Below are positions 1 through 10,629 of a DNA stretch of 64,000 bases, piece after piece (within the stretch, counting starts at the first letter, position 1; each line of letters starts with the position of its first letter). The stretch covers positions 1 through 64,000 of the forward strand of contig JAVJTA010000013.1 in NCBI GenBank assembly GCA_040219135.1, in the 5' to 3' direction. The DNA is from UBA7803 sp040219135. Lineage in GTDB: Bacteria > Pseudomonadota > Gammaproteobacteria > Pseudomonadales > Azotimanducaceae. Made by a program: the position numbers and the translations under genes. The notes under the pieces are model-generated. The model did not search any database, had not been told where the DNA came from, and was given only the letters and a program-made list of their open reading frames with translations.

Positions 1-6
1 CGGCAA

Positions 7-153
7 GCTGCGACGACGCTGGAGGCACGGCCCGGGAGCCGCACTGCAGATACCGGAAAACCGGCACAAACCTCTGACGCTGTTTACCCGGACGCGGGAC
101 ATCGGCGGTATCGGGGGTGCGGCTCCCGGGACGTGCCTCCAGCAGCGCCGCAG
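7..153. repeat. Long imperfect inverted repeat upstream of secA
   Basis: Two arms of about 45-50 bases face each other. The left arm is about 7-57 and the right arm about 103-153. The best block (21-43 against 118-140) differs at only one position, and matches continue outward and inward with a few mismatches. The loop is about 45 bases. No run of T follows, so it is not a textbook intrinsic terminator. It could end transcription of a gene left of the window or be a dispersed palindromic element. I see no coding region in 1-227. Confidence 0.75.
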
Positions 154-227
154 CGAACCCTCGTTTATACCCGGGGTCCAACGCGTTAAGATGCCGCATC
201 TTCGCCCTCTGACGGATATCGCCTGCC

Positions 228-3011
<2,784 letters not shown>

Positions 3012-3046
3012 CCCGTCTCTGAACCCCGACCGACCTGGGAGCGAGC

Positions 3047-4285
3047 ATGGCCGTCAACCTACCCCCGCCCGGCGAGCTGTTGCCGGTTCCCGGCGTCCGC
3101 CTCGGCACCGCCTACGCCCGGATCAAGCAGTCCGCGGCCGCCGGCGCCCCCGGCAAGCAGGACCTGCTGGTCATGCTGCTCGACGCGGGCTCGACGGTGG
3201 CCGGCGTGTTCACCACGAACGCTTTCCGCGCCGCCCCGGTGCTGGTTGCCGAAGCCGCCATCGCCCGGGGCGGCGTGCGCGCCCTGGTCGTAAACAGCGG
3301 CAACGCCAATGCGGCGACGGCCGGGCCCGGGCTCGAGGACGCCAGACGGGTCTGCGCGGAGCTGGCGCGCGTGGCCGATCTGCCGGAGGGATCGGTGCTG
3401 CCGTTTTCCACCGGCGTGATCGGTGTGCGGTTGCCCGTCGAGCGCGTGGTCGCGGTGCTCGGCGAGGCCGTTGCCGAAGCCCGCGGGGATCGCTGGGAGG
3501 CGGCTGCGCGGGCCATCATGACCACGGATACGGCGCCGAAGGCGGTGAGCCGCCGGGTTCAGGTGGCGGGCGCGCCGGTCACCATCACCGGCATTGCCAA
3601 GGGTGCCGGTATGATCAAGCCCGACATGGCCACCATGCTCGGCTACGTCGCCTGCGATGCGCGCATCGAGCAGCGCTGTCTGGCCATGCTGGTGCGCCAG
3701 GTGGCCGACGCGAGCTTCAACCGTATCACGATCGACGGCGATACCTCCACCAACGACTCGTTCGTCGTCTGCGCCACGGGCCTTGCCGACCACGCGCTGA
3801 TCTCCGGTCCCGACGATGCGGGCTACGCGGAGCTCGCCGCGGCCCTCACAGACGTGGCCCGAACCCTGGCTCAGTTCATCGTCCGCGACGGCGAAGGAGC
3901 GACCCGGTTCGTCACCGTCCGGGTGGAGGGCGGGGCGACGGCGGGTGAGTGCCTGCGGGTTGCCTACACGGTGGCGGAATCGCCGCTGATCAAGACCGCG
4001 ATCTTCGCCGGCGATCCGAACTGGGGCCGGTTCTGCATGGCCATCGGCCGGGCCGGCGTCGAGGGCCTCGACACCGGCCGCGTGAACCTCTATCTGGACG
4101 ACGTCTGCGTCGCCCGCTCGGGGCTCATGGCCGACGACTACAGCGAAGCGGATGGCGCGGGGGTGATGGCGCAACCGGAGTTCACCGTGCGCATCGACCT
4201 CGGCCGGGGCGGCGCGAGCGAAACCGTCTGGACCACGGATCTTTCCTACGACTACGTTAAGATCAACGCCGAGTACCGCACCTGA
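3047..4285 (+). CDS. argJ: ArgJ, glutamate N-acetyltransferase / amino-acid acetyltransferase
   Basis: ArgJ moves the acetyl group from N-acetylornithine to glutamate in the cyclic arginine pathway, and bifunctional forms also use acetyl-CoA. The 412 residues contain the KGAGMIKPDMATML self-cleavage site. The nucleophilic threonine is about residue 196, so the precursor should split into alpha and beta chains. The start ATG follows GGGAGCGAGC. It lies 35 bases after secA on the same strand. Whether it is mono- or bifunctional cannot be told from sequence alone. Confidence 0.96.
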   Translation: MAVNLPPPGELLPVPGVRLGTAYARIKQSAAAGAPGKQDLLVMLLDAGSTVAGVFTTNAFRAAPVLVAEAAIARGGVRALVVNSGNANAATAGPGLEDARRVCAELARVADLPEGSVLPFSTGVIGVRLPVERVVAVLGEAVAEARGDRWEAAARAIMTTDTAPKAVSRRVQVAGAPVTITGIAKGAGMIKPDMATMLGYVACDARIEQRCLAMLVRQVADASFNRITIDGDTSTNDSFVVCATGLADHALISGPDDAGYAELAAALTDVARTLAQFIVRDGEGATRFVTVRVEGGATAGECLRVAYTVAESPLIKTAIFAGDPNWGRFCMAIGRAGVEGLDTGRVNLYLDDVCVARSGLMADDYSEADGAGVMAQPEFTVRIDLGRGGASETVWTTDLSYDYVKINAEYRT

Positions 4286-4293
4286 CGACGAAC

Positions 4294-4497
4294 TCAGTCG
4301 TCCCGTTCGAGATCCCCTGACAGCAGGTCGTCGTCCTCCGCGGCGCCCGGGATGCGATGCTGTTCCGACGCCCAGCCGCCCAGATCGATGAGCTTGCAGC
4401 GTTCCGAGCAGAACGGGCGGAACTCGTTCTTCGGCGACCACTTCACCCGATTGCCGCAGGTGGGACAGAGGACGATTCTCGGGGTGGGTTCGGTCAT
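4294..4497 (-). CDS. yacG: YacG, zinc-binding DNA gyrase inhibitor
   Basis: A 67-residue protein with four cysteines in the YacG pattern: C11 and C14 (CPTC), then C30 and C34 (CSERC), followed by KLIDLGGW. The family binds zinc and blocks gyrase by contacting GyrB. The start overlaps the end of coaE by four bases, so the two are probably translationally coupled. The coaE-yacG pairing next to pilD is usual in gammaproteobacteria. Confidence 0.93.
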   Translation of the reverse strand: MTEPTPRIVLCPTCGNRVKWSPKNEFRPFCSERCKLIDLGGWASEQHRIPGAAEDDDLLSGDLERDD

Positions 4498-5096
4498 GGC
4501 CGGGCCAGCTCCTGGTAGGTGGCGTGCAGGCGGGCGACCTCGGCGTCCAGGGAAGCCAGGTCGCGGTCGTTGACGATCACGTCGTCGGCGGCAGCCAGCC
4601 GGCGCGCCCGATCGGCCTGGGCGGCCATGATGGCACGCACCTGGGACTCGCTGTTGCCGTCCCGGGCCATGGTGCGTTCGAGCTGCAGGGCCTCCGGCGT
4701 GTCCACCACCAGCACCCGGTCGCAGCGCTGCGCCTGGCCGGATTCCACCAGTATCGGGTTCACCAGCAGGCTGTAGTCCGAGTCGCCGGCTTCAAGACGG
4801 TCGCGCAGCCAGGCGCCGATCAGGGGATGGGTGAGCCGTTCCAGCCAGCGCCGCTCATCGGGGTCGGTGAATACCCGCGCGCGCAGGGCCGCGCGGTCTA
4901 GGCTGCCGTCGGCGTGAAGCAGATCCGCGCCGAAGTGCCCGGCGATCTCTGCGAGCGCCGGTTCGCCGGGTGCCAGCACGGCGCGGGAGGCGAGATCGCC
5001 GTCCACAACGTTCACGCCGAGCGCTTTGAATCGGTCGGAGACGGCCGTTTTTCCGCTGCCGATGCCACCGGTCAGGCCGACCACGTATCGGGTCAT
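4494..5096 (-). CDS. coaE: Dephospho-CoA kinase CoaE
   Basis: Catalyses the last step of coenzyme A synthesis, phosphorylating the 3'-hydroxyl of dephospho-CoA. The 200 residues match the family length. The P-loop GLTGGIGSGKT is at residues 7-17, and the DGD segment and LTHPLI motif typical of CoaE follow. It lies between pilD (21-base gap) and yacG (four-base overlap) on the same strand, so it is likely read with the pilus assembly genes. Confidence 0.96.
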   Translation of the reverse strand: MTRYVVGLTGGIGSGKTAVSDRFKALGVNVVDGDLASRAVLAPGEPALAEIAGHFGADLLHADGSLDRAALRARVFTDPDERRWLERLTHPLIGAWLRDRLEAGDSDYSLLVNPILVESGQAQRCDRVLVVDTPEALQLERTMARDGNSESQVRAIMAAQADRARRLAAADDVIVNDRDLASLDAEVARLHATYQELARP

Positions 5097-5117
5097 GTCG
5101 GTTCGGCCCGCGGGCCG

Positions 5118-5984
5118 TCAGTTCAGAAACAAGCGCAGAACCGTATCACGCTGGGCCAGGCAAACCCAACCGGCGATGGCGAGGAACGGGCCGAAGGGAA
5201 TCGGCTGGGCGGCTTCGCGTTTGCCTGTCATGGAGGTGGCGAGCGCATACAGCAGGCCGACGCCGGCGGCGATCAGCACGCTGGCCGGCAGCACCTGCCA
5301 GCCGAGCCACGCACCGATGGCGGCGAGCAGCTTGAAGTCGCCGTAGCCCATGCCCTCGCGGCCGGTGAGGAGCTTGAAGCCCCAGTAGGTGGTCCAGAGG
5401 AACAGGTAGCCGGCGACGGCGCCGACGATGGCCGATGTCGGGTCGGTAAAGCCGCCGTAGACGTTGGTGATGAGCCCGAGCCACAGCAGCGGCAGGGTAA
5501 GCTGATCCGGCAGCAGCTGAGTGTCGTAGTCGATGAACGTCAGCGCCACCATGATCCAGGTGAACAGCAGCGCGGCGAGCCCGAGCCAGGTGAAGCCGAA
5601 CAGCGCCAGCACGGCGATAGACATGAAGGCGGTGAGCGCTTCGACCAGCGGGTAGCGGACCGGGATGGACGCGCCGCAGCTGGCGCAGCGACCGCGCAGC
5701 ATCACCCAGCTGATGACCGGCACGTTCTGCCAGGCGAGGATTGGCGCCTGGCAGCCGGGACAGCGCGAGCGCGGCACCATCAGATTGAAGGGAGCCTGGG
5801 CCGGGCTCTGGCCGGCGGCGTCGCTGTCCAGTTCCAGCACGCTGCGCGCTTCCGTCTGCCACTGCCGTTCCAGCATGACCGGCAGGCGGTAGATCACCAC
5901 GTTGAGAAAGCTGCCGACGCACAGGCCGACCCAGACCGCGAAGATCAGGCCGAGCCAGCCATAGGCGAGCAGGGTTTCCGTCAT
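5118..5984 (-). CDS. pilD: PilD, type IV prepilin peptidase / N-methyltransferase
   Basis: A bifunctional inner-membrane aspartic protease. It cleaves prepilin leaders after glycine and methylates the new N-terminus. The N-terminal cytoplasmic domain carries paired CxxC motifs (CPGC and CASC). The transmembrane domain has the two catalytic aspartates, in the FIDYD segment and in GMGYGDFK. Length is 288 residues with about eight hydrophobic segments. It is the natural processing enzyme for the two pilins at 9.5-10.5 kb, and also for any type II secretion pseudopilins, which GspA/GspB at 30.5-33 kb imply exist elsewhere. Confidence 0.97.
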   Translation of the reverse strand: MTETLLAYGWLGLIFAVWVGLCVGSFLNVVIYRLPVMLERQWQTEARSVLELDSDAAGQSPAQAPFNLMVPRSRCPGCQAPILAWQNVPVISWVMLRGRCASCGASIPVRYPLVEALTAFMSIAVLALFGFTWLGLAALLFTWIMVALTFIDYDTQLLPDQLTLPLLWLGLITNVYGGFTDPTSAIVGAVAGYLFLWTTYWGFKLLTGREGMGYGDFKLLAAIGAWLGWQVLPASVLIAAGVGLLYALATSMTGKREAAQPIPFGPFLAIAGWVCLAQRDTVLRLFLN

Positions 5985-6025
5985 CCGTAACGGAGCGCGA
6001 GCGGGGGCTCAGTGGCCTGAGGCCG

Positions 6026-7240
6026 CTAGCCGCCGACCACCGCGCCGAGCTGGAAGATGGGCAGGTACATGGCGATGATCAGGCCGCCGACGAGCACGCC
6101 GAGCACGGCCATGATCATGGGCTCCATCAGCGCCGTGAGGTTGTCGACCAGATTGTCCACCTGCTCCTCGTAATAGCTGGCGGCTTTGTCGAGCATGGAA
6201 TCAAGCGCCCCGGCTTCTTCGCCGATGGCCACCATCTGAATCACCATGTTCGGGAACACGCCGGTGGAGCGCATCGAGAAGTTCAGCTGCTGGCCGGTCG
6301 AGACGTCGTCGCGGACCTTGTAGACCGCGTTCACGTACACGGAATTGCCGGTGGCACCGGCGACGGAATTCAGCGCATCCACCAGCGGAACGCCGGCAGC
6401 GAAGGTCGTGGACAGCGTTCGCGCGAAGCGGGCGACGGCGGACTTCTCGATGATATTGCCGGCGATGGGCGCCTTCAGCGACATCCGGTCGATGGCGTCG
6501 CGCAGGCCCTTGGAACGCCGGCGCGCGGCGACGAACCCGACCACGGTGGCGACGATTCCGGCAAGTATGATGAACCACCAGGCCTGCACGAATTCGGAAA
6601 GCGCGATCACCATCTGGGTGAACGCCGGCAGTTCGGCGCCAAAGCCGGCAAACACCTGTTCGAACTGCGGCACCACGTAGATCAGCAGAATACCGGTCAC
6701 CACGAAGGCCACCACCATCACGGCGATCGGGTAGGTCATGGCCTTCTTGACTTTCGCCTTCAGAGATTCGGTCTTTTCCTTGTAGGTGGCAATCCGGTCG
6801 AGCATGGTCTCGAGAGAGCCCGACTGCTCGCCAGCCTCCACCAGGTTGCAGAACAGGTCGTCGAAATGGATCGGATGTTTGCGCAGCGCCGAGGCGAAGT
6901 TGCTGCCGCCGGCGACGTCGTTCCTGATCGCGCGGATGAGTTCGGCCATCTTCGGCTTGTCGAGACCGTCAGCGACGATCTCGAAGGACTGCACCAGCGG
7001 CACACCGGCGCGCATCATGGTGGCCATCTGCCGCGTGAACAGGGCGACGTCGGCGGGCTTGATGCTGCCGCCGCCGCCGGAAAACAGGCTCTTGGTCTTC
7101 TTCTTGACCTTGGTGGCATTGATGCCCTGGCGGCGCAGCTCGGCCTTGGCGATGGCCGGATTGGTGCTGTCGATCTCGCCCTTGGTCTTGCGGCCCTGCC
7201 GGTCGGTGCCTTCCCAGACGAATGTTGCGCTTTCGGCCAT
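6026..7240 (-). CDS. pilC: PilC, type IV pilus inner-membrane platform protein
   Basis: The 404-residue platform protein couples the PilB motor to pilin insertion. It has two T2SF/GspF domains, each with cytoplasmic helices followed by membrane spans, and the conserved opening FVWEGTDRQGRKTKGEI. It sits three bases after pilB and 41 bases before pilD, so pilB-pilC-pilD form one transcription unit. An unusual AT-rich patch lies near the 3' end of pilB, about 160-200 bases upstream of this start. Confidence 0.97.
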   Translation of the reverse strand: MAESATFVWEGTDRQGRKTKGEIDSTNPAIAKAELRRQGINATKVKKKTKSLFSGGGGSIKPADVALFTRQMATMMRAGVPLVQSFEIVADGLDKPKMAELIRAIRNDVAGGSNFASALRKHPIHFDDLFCNLVEAGEQSGSLETMLDRIATYKEKTESLKAKVKKAMTYPIAVMVVAFVVTGILLIYVVPQFEQVFAGFGAELPAFTQMVIALSEFVQAWWFIILAGIVATVVGFVAARRRSKGLRDAIDRMSLKAPIAGNIIEKSAVARFARTLSTTFAAGVPLVDALNSVAGATGNSVYVNAVYKVRDDVSTGQQLNFSMRSTGVFPNMVIQMVAIGEEAGALDSMLDKAASYYEEQVDNLVDNLTALMEPMIMAVLGVLVGGLIIAMYLPIFQLGAVVGG

Positions 7241-7243
7241 CTA

Positions 7244-8968
7244 TCAGTGTCCCGTGGTTACCCGGTTGACTTCGACGAGGCTGGTGACACCCTGAATGAC
7301 CTTCTCGAGGCCCGACATCCGGAGGTCGTTGAAGCCCAGCTCGCGGGCCTGGTTGGCCAGTTCGATGCTGTTGCCGTCCTCCATGATAATGCGAGCCATC
7401 TCCTTAGTTATTTTAACTACTTCATAAATCCCGACTCTGCCCTTATAGCCGTTCTTGCACTTGGCGCAGCCCTTGGCGCTGGCTTCGTACACCTGAAACC
7501 CGCTGGCGATCTGCTCCGCCGTGAAGCCCTCGGCGACCAGCGTCTCCTCGGGTACGTCGATGGTTTGTTTGCAGTTCGGGCACAGGCGCCGGGCCAGGCG
7601 CTGGGCGATGATCAGGTTCACGCTGGTGGCCAGGTTGAACGCCGGCACCCCCATGTTGCGCAGTCGCGTGAGGGTTTCCGCCGCCGAGTTGGTGTGCAGG
7701 GTGGACAGTACCAGGTGACCGGTCTGGGCGGCTTTGACCGCGATCTCGGCGGTTTCCAGGTCGCGGATCTCACCGACCATGACCACGTCCGGGTCCTGAC
7801 GCAGGAACGAGCGCAGGGCGGCGGCGAAATTCAGGCCGACCTTGTTGTTCACGTGGACCTGGTTGATGCCTTCCAGGTTGATTTCCACCGGATCTTCGGC
7901 CGTGGCAATGTTGCGCTCGGCGGTATTGAGGATGTTCAGGCCGGTGTACAGCGACACCGTTTTGCCGCTTCCCGTCGGGCCTGTGACCAGAATCATGCCC
8001 TGGGGACGGTCCAGCGCGTCCATGAACAGCTTCTGCTGTTCCTCCTCGAAGCCGAGGGCTTCGATGCCCATCTTCGCGCTGCCCGGATCGAGAATCCGCA
8101 GCACGATCTTCTCGCCCCACAGCGTGGGCAGGGTGTTGACCCGGAAGTCGATGGCCCGGGTCTTCGACAGCTTCATCTTGATGCGGCCATCCTGGGGGAC
8201 GCGGCGCTCGGAGATGTCGAGTTCGGACATCACCTTGAGGCGCGCGGCCAGACGGGTGCCCAGGTTCGATGGCGGCGTAGCCATCACGTGCAGAATGCCG
8301 TCGGTGCGGAAGCGCACGCGGTAAGTCTTCTCGTAGGGCTCGAAGTGGATGTCCGACGCACCGGTCTTGATGGCGTCGAGCAGCATCTTGTTGACGAAGC
8401 GGACCACCGGCGTGTCGTCGGTGGCGGAACGCACGTCAACTTCGTTGTCGTCGTCCTCCTCGAACGCCTCCATGTCGAGGTCTTCGAGGTCGTCGTCGTC
8501 GAGATCGCCCAGGGCGTTTTCGTCCTGGCGGTTGAGGAACTGCTCGATCAACGTCTGGAGTTTGTCCTCCTCGACCAGCACAGCCTCGGTGTTGACCCCG
8601 GTCTGGAACTTGATCTCGTCCAGAGCCTGCAGGTTGGTCGGATCGGAGACCGCTACGAACAGGCGCATGCCCCGGCGCACCAGCGGCAGCGCGTTGTGCT
8701 GGCGGATCAGCGATTCCTTCACCAGGTCGCGCGGAATCGAGTCGAGGTCGAAAGCGGATAGGTCGAGCAACGGCACGCCGAACTCTTCGGACGCGCTCAC
8801 GGCGATGGTGCGGGATTCGGCGATACCGTTGCTCACCAGGTAGGCGACGAACGGTGTGCCTTCTTTGCGTGCTTCTTCCGTGGACCTGACCGCGGAGTCG
8901 GCGTCGAGGACGTTCTCCTCGACCAGACGTCGCGCCAGGCCGCTCAGCGGTACCGGTTCGGAGGCCAT
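7244..8968 (-). CDS. pilB: PilB, type IV pilus extension ATPase
   Basis: The hexameric cytoplasmic ATPase that powers pilus extension. It has an N-terminal T2SSE_N domain, the Walker A GPTGSGKT (about residues 328-335), the Asp box and Walker B (DPDVVMVGEIRD), and a tetracysteine zinc motif (CPNC and CAKC). I chose ATG at 8968, giving 574 residues. A TTG at 8980 would add four residues and sits directly against AGGGA, so either start is possible. Codons around 7395-7440 are strikingly AT-rich compared with the rest of the gene. Confidence 0.96.
   Translation of the reverse strand: MASEPVPLSGLARRLVEENVLDADSAVRSTEEARKEGTPFVAYLVSNGIAESRTIAVSASEEFGVPLLDLSAFDLDSIPRDLVKESLIRQHNALPLVRRGMRLFVAVSDPTNLQALDEIKFQTGVNTEAVLVEEDKLQTLIEQFLNRQDENALGDLDDDDLEDLDMEAFEEDDDNEVDVRSATDDTPVVRFVNKMLLDAIKTGASDIHFEPYEKTYRVRFRTDGILHVMATPPSNLGTRLAARLKVMSELDISERRVPQDGRIKMKLSKTRAIDFRVNTLPTLWGEKIVLRILDPGSAKMGIEALGFEEEQQKLFMDALDRPQGMILVTGPTGSGKTVSLYTGLNILNTAERNIATAEDPVEINLEGINQVHVNNKVGLNFAAALRSFLRQDPDVVMVGEIRDLETAEIAVKAAQTGHLVLSTLHTNSAAETLTRLRNMGVPAFNLATSVNLIIAQRLARRLCPNCKQTIDVPEETLVAEGFTAEQIASGFQVYEASAKGCAKCKNGYKGRVGIYEVVKITKEMARIIMEDGNSIELANQARELGFNDLRMSGLEKVIQGVTSLVEVNRVTTGH
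7405..7419. repeat. AT-rich palindrome inside pilB
   Basis: TAGTTA-TTT-TAACTA is a perfect 6+3+6 palindrome inside a roughly 45-base AT-rich block of pilB. The codons it spans encode EVVKITKE using AGA, ATT, TAT, GTA, GTT, AAA, ATA and ACT, all uncommon in this GC-rich gene. It could be a protein-binding site or a pause site ahead of pilC. No function is shown by the sequence alone. Confidence 0.6.
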
Positions 8969-9375
8969 GTGGCGGTGCAATCCCTGTCCGTTGACTGACT
9001 TCTAGCTAGTGAAATTCCGACTTCGCGATGCGCGTGCGTGCGCTGCGTTCCAGCCATTTCGCACGCCAGCACCCTCAACTAACCTTAGCGGCCAGGCAAC
9101 CGCGGAGTCTAATCCTGCGTCACCGAAGTGTCGATAATGCGGTCACAGTATGACCAGCCGCCGTCGGGCATGATCTGTTGCGCCTGGAACGCTGCTCTGG
9201 GTGAGTATAGACCCAATGCACCGGCACACACGGCGGCTCGAGTGGTACTAGAATGGAATGACCACCCTTGCCACCGGAAAGGTGACACGGACCGTCAACA
9301 AGTGACGTGGGACGATACCCACACGCACAGTGGCGTCCGGCGCTCAGGGACTGAGGTTGAAGCCTTGATCTGAGC

Positions 9376-9388
9376 TAAACCATTGATT
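9376..9388 (-). promoter_or_regulatory. Putative IHF-binding site for pilA
   Basis: Read on the minus strand this is AATCAATGGTTTA, a full match to the IHF consensus WATCAANNNNTTR. It lies about 40-55 bases upstream of the -24 element of pilA, where IHF typically bends DNA so an enhancer-bound activator can touch sigma-54 polymerase. Confidence 0.6.
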
Positions 9389-9429
9389 TTATGAGCAAAC
9401 TGATCTTGTTCTGAATCATGGTTCCGAGA

Positions 9430-9445
9430 TGGCACGGCGGTTGCA
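9430..9445 (+). promoter_or_regulatory. Sigma-54 (RpoN) promoter of pilA
   Basis: TGGCACGGCGGTTGCA matches the -24/-12 consensus TGGCAC-N5-TTGCW exactly. Transcription should start near 9457, giving a leader of about 87 bases before the pilA start at 9544. RpoN-dependent pilA transcription activated by PilR is established in Pseudomonas. Confidence 0.92.
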
Positions 9446-9543
9446 CCCGTTAATGCGACGTTCAATAAGACGTTCGCGGCGCGAGTGCCAACGGCATAAG
9501 TTGCCACATCATGTTGAAACTTGAAATTTCGGAGTTGATTGCA

Positions 9544-10005
9544 ATGAACAAGGCTATCCAGAAGGGTTTCACCCTGATCGAATTGATGATCGTGGTGGCT
9601 ATCATCGGTATTCTCGCCGCTGTCGCGCTGCCCGCTTATCAGGACTACATCCGTAACGCCAACATGGCGAAAGTGACCAGCCACAACGATGAGGCCACCC
9701 GATACCTGCAGAACGAGATGCGTCGCGTGCAGGCTGGCATCGCGATGGGTACGCTGCTTCCGGCTGCAGCCGATGCGGACATGGCGGAAGCCGCGGTCAT
9801 CGGCCGTCTGAACGGCGACGGTGCCCTCGCTCCCGGAGGCGTGCCTGCCTACGCCAACGCCGCCAACGCGGCCGCCGGCGTGATTCAGGTCAACCTGACC
9901 GGTGGTCTGGTGTCGACTGCCGACCTGGTCTACACGGTGATCCGTCCCGTGTACCTCGACCTGAACCCGGCGGTGACGACCACCATCAACTGGGCTGACA
10001 TCTAA
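9544..10005 (+). CDS. pilA: PilA, major type IV pilin
   Basis: A 153-residue prepilin with a short leader (MNKAIQKG) and the cleavage/methylation signature G/FTLIELMIVVAIIGILAAVALPA, including Glu5 of the mature protein. I chose ATG 9544 because it gives the canonical leader and has GGAG about 10 bases upstream. ATG 9511 lacks a ribosome binding site. The mature protein has no cysteine, so it lacks the C-terminal disulfide loop of typical type IVa pilins. The sigma-54 promoter points to this being the main subunit. Confidence 0.93.
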   Translation: MNKAIQKGFTLIELMIVVAIIGILAAVALPAYQDYIRNANMAKVTSHNDEATRYLQNEMRRVQAGIAMGTLLPAAADADMAEAAVIGRLNGDGALAPGGVPAYANAANAAAGVIQVNLTGGLVSTADLVYTVIRPVYLDLNPAVTTTINWADI

Positions 10006-10031
10006 GCCGGACGAGTAATCCGTCCAAGTGT

Positions 10032-10065
10032 CGAGGAAGGGGCCCGAACGGGCCCCTTCGCTCGT
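10032..10065 (+). terminator. Hairpin terminator between the two pilin genes
   Basis: GAAGGGGCCC-GAAC-GGGCCCCTTC forms a strong stem just after pilA, followed by only a loose T-containing tract (GCTCGTTTCGTCTC). It probably makes most transcripts monocistronic for pilA, with some read-through to the second pilin. Confidence 0.7.
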
Positions 10066-10086
10066 TTCGTCTCTGAGGGTTTGAGT

Positions 10087-10506
10087 ATGGTGGGCAAGAA
10101 CCGATGGTCGATTCCGGACGCAGTGTCAGGCAATGCGAGTCGGGGTTTTACGCTGATCGAACTGATGATCGTGGTGGCGATTCTCGCCGTGATCTCCGCG
10201 ATCGCTCTACCGATTTACCGGGGCTACGTGCAGACTTCGACGGAGGGCGTGTTGTTCAATAACGTTGCCACCATCGAAGTGTTCCAGGAAGATGCGCGGC
10301 TTCGCACCGGCGCCTACGTGGCCGGCAACTACGACGTTGCGGGCGGCGACACCGGCCTCGCTGGACCGCCGTTGAACTGGGACCCGCAGGATCAGGACAT
10401 CGCGTACAACGTGGTGATCGTTGGCGGCAGCTATCGGATCACGGCGACCCATCCGTCCGGTGTCACGCTGTGCCGGCAGTTCCCCGAGGGCGTTCCCTGT
10501 CCCTAG
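10087..10506 (+). CDS. Second type IV pilin-like protein (PilE/PilA type)
   Basis: A prepilin of 139 residues with leader MVGKNRWSIPDAVSGNASRG/FTLIELMIVVAILAVISAIALP. The leader is unusually long at about 20 residues. ATG 10087 follows GAGGG at good spacing; a TTG six bases earlier is less likely. Unlike PilA it has two C-terminal cysteines (TLC...VPCP), enough for a small disulfide loop. It may be an alternative major pilin or a minor pilin. It sits between pilA and tRNA-Thr, the position where pseudomonads carry pilin accessory genes. Confidence 0.85.
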   Translation: MVGKNRWSIPDAVSGNASRGFTLIELMIVVAILAVISAIALPIYRGYVQTSTEGVLFNNVATIEVFQEDARLRTGAYVAGNYDVAGGDTGLAGPPLNWDPQDQDIAYNVVIVGGSYRITATHPSGVTLCRQFPEGVPCP

Positions 10507-10511
10507 ATTTT

Positions 10512-10540
10512 TTGCTGATTTCCGGTGCCCGGGGTATCCT
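10512..10540 (+). promoter_or_regulatory. Sigma-70 promoter of tRNA-Thr
   Basis: -35 TTGCTG (10512-10517), a 17-base spacer and -10 TATCCT (10535-10540), followed by a GC-rich discriminator. The predicted start is a few bases before the mature tRNA end at 10551. Confidence 0.65.
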
Positions 10541-10550
10541 ACCGGGCTTC

Positions 10551-10626
<76 letters not shown>

Positions 10627-10629
10627 GCC

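Larger units (their letters stand above)
8981..9543. other. Intergenic region between pilB and pilA
   Basis: A divergent intergenic region of about 560 bases. It holds the pilA sigma-54 promoter (9430-9445) and an IHF-type site (9376-9388). The rest must hold the pilB promoter and probably PilR sites, but I could not place either with confidence. The small open frames here lack family signatures and a sensible ribosome binding site, so I do not call a gene. Confidence 0.6.

Noticed and set aside
4283..4305. ACGAC...GTCGT hairpin between argJ and yacG as a terminator
   Set aside because: Only a five-base stem without a T tract, overlapping both coding ends.
9281..9310. GTGACA/GTGACG repeats as PilR sites
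   Set aside because: Only one good GTGTC-type half-site, and the distance from the promoter (about 150-175 bases upstream of the start) is greater than that reported in Pseudomonas; not enough to call.
9128..9373. Small open frame upstream of pilA
   Set aside because: No ribosome binding site or family signature; it lies inside the pilA control region.
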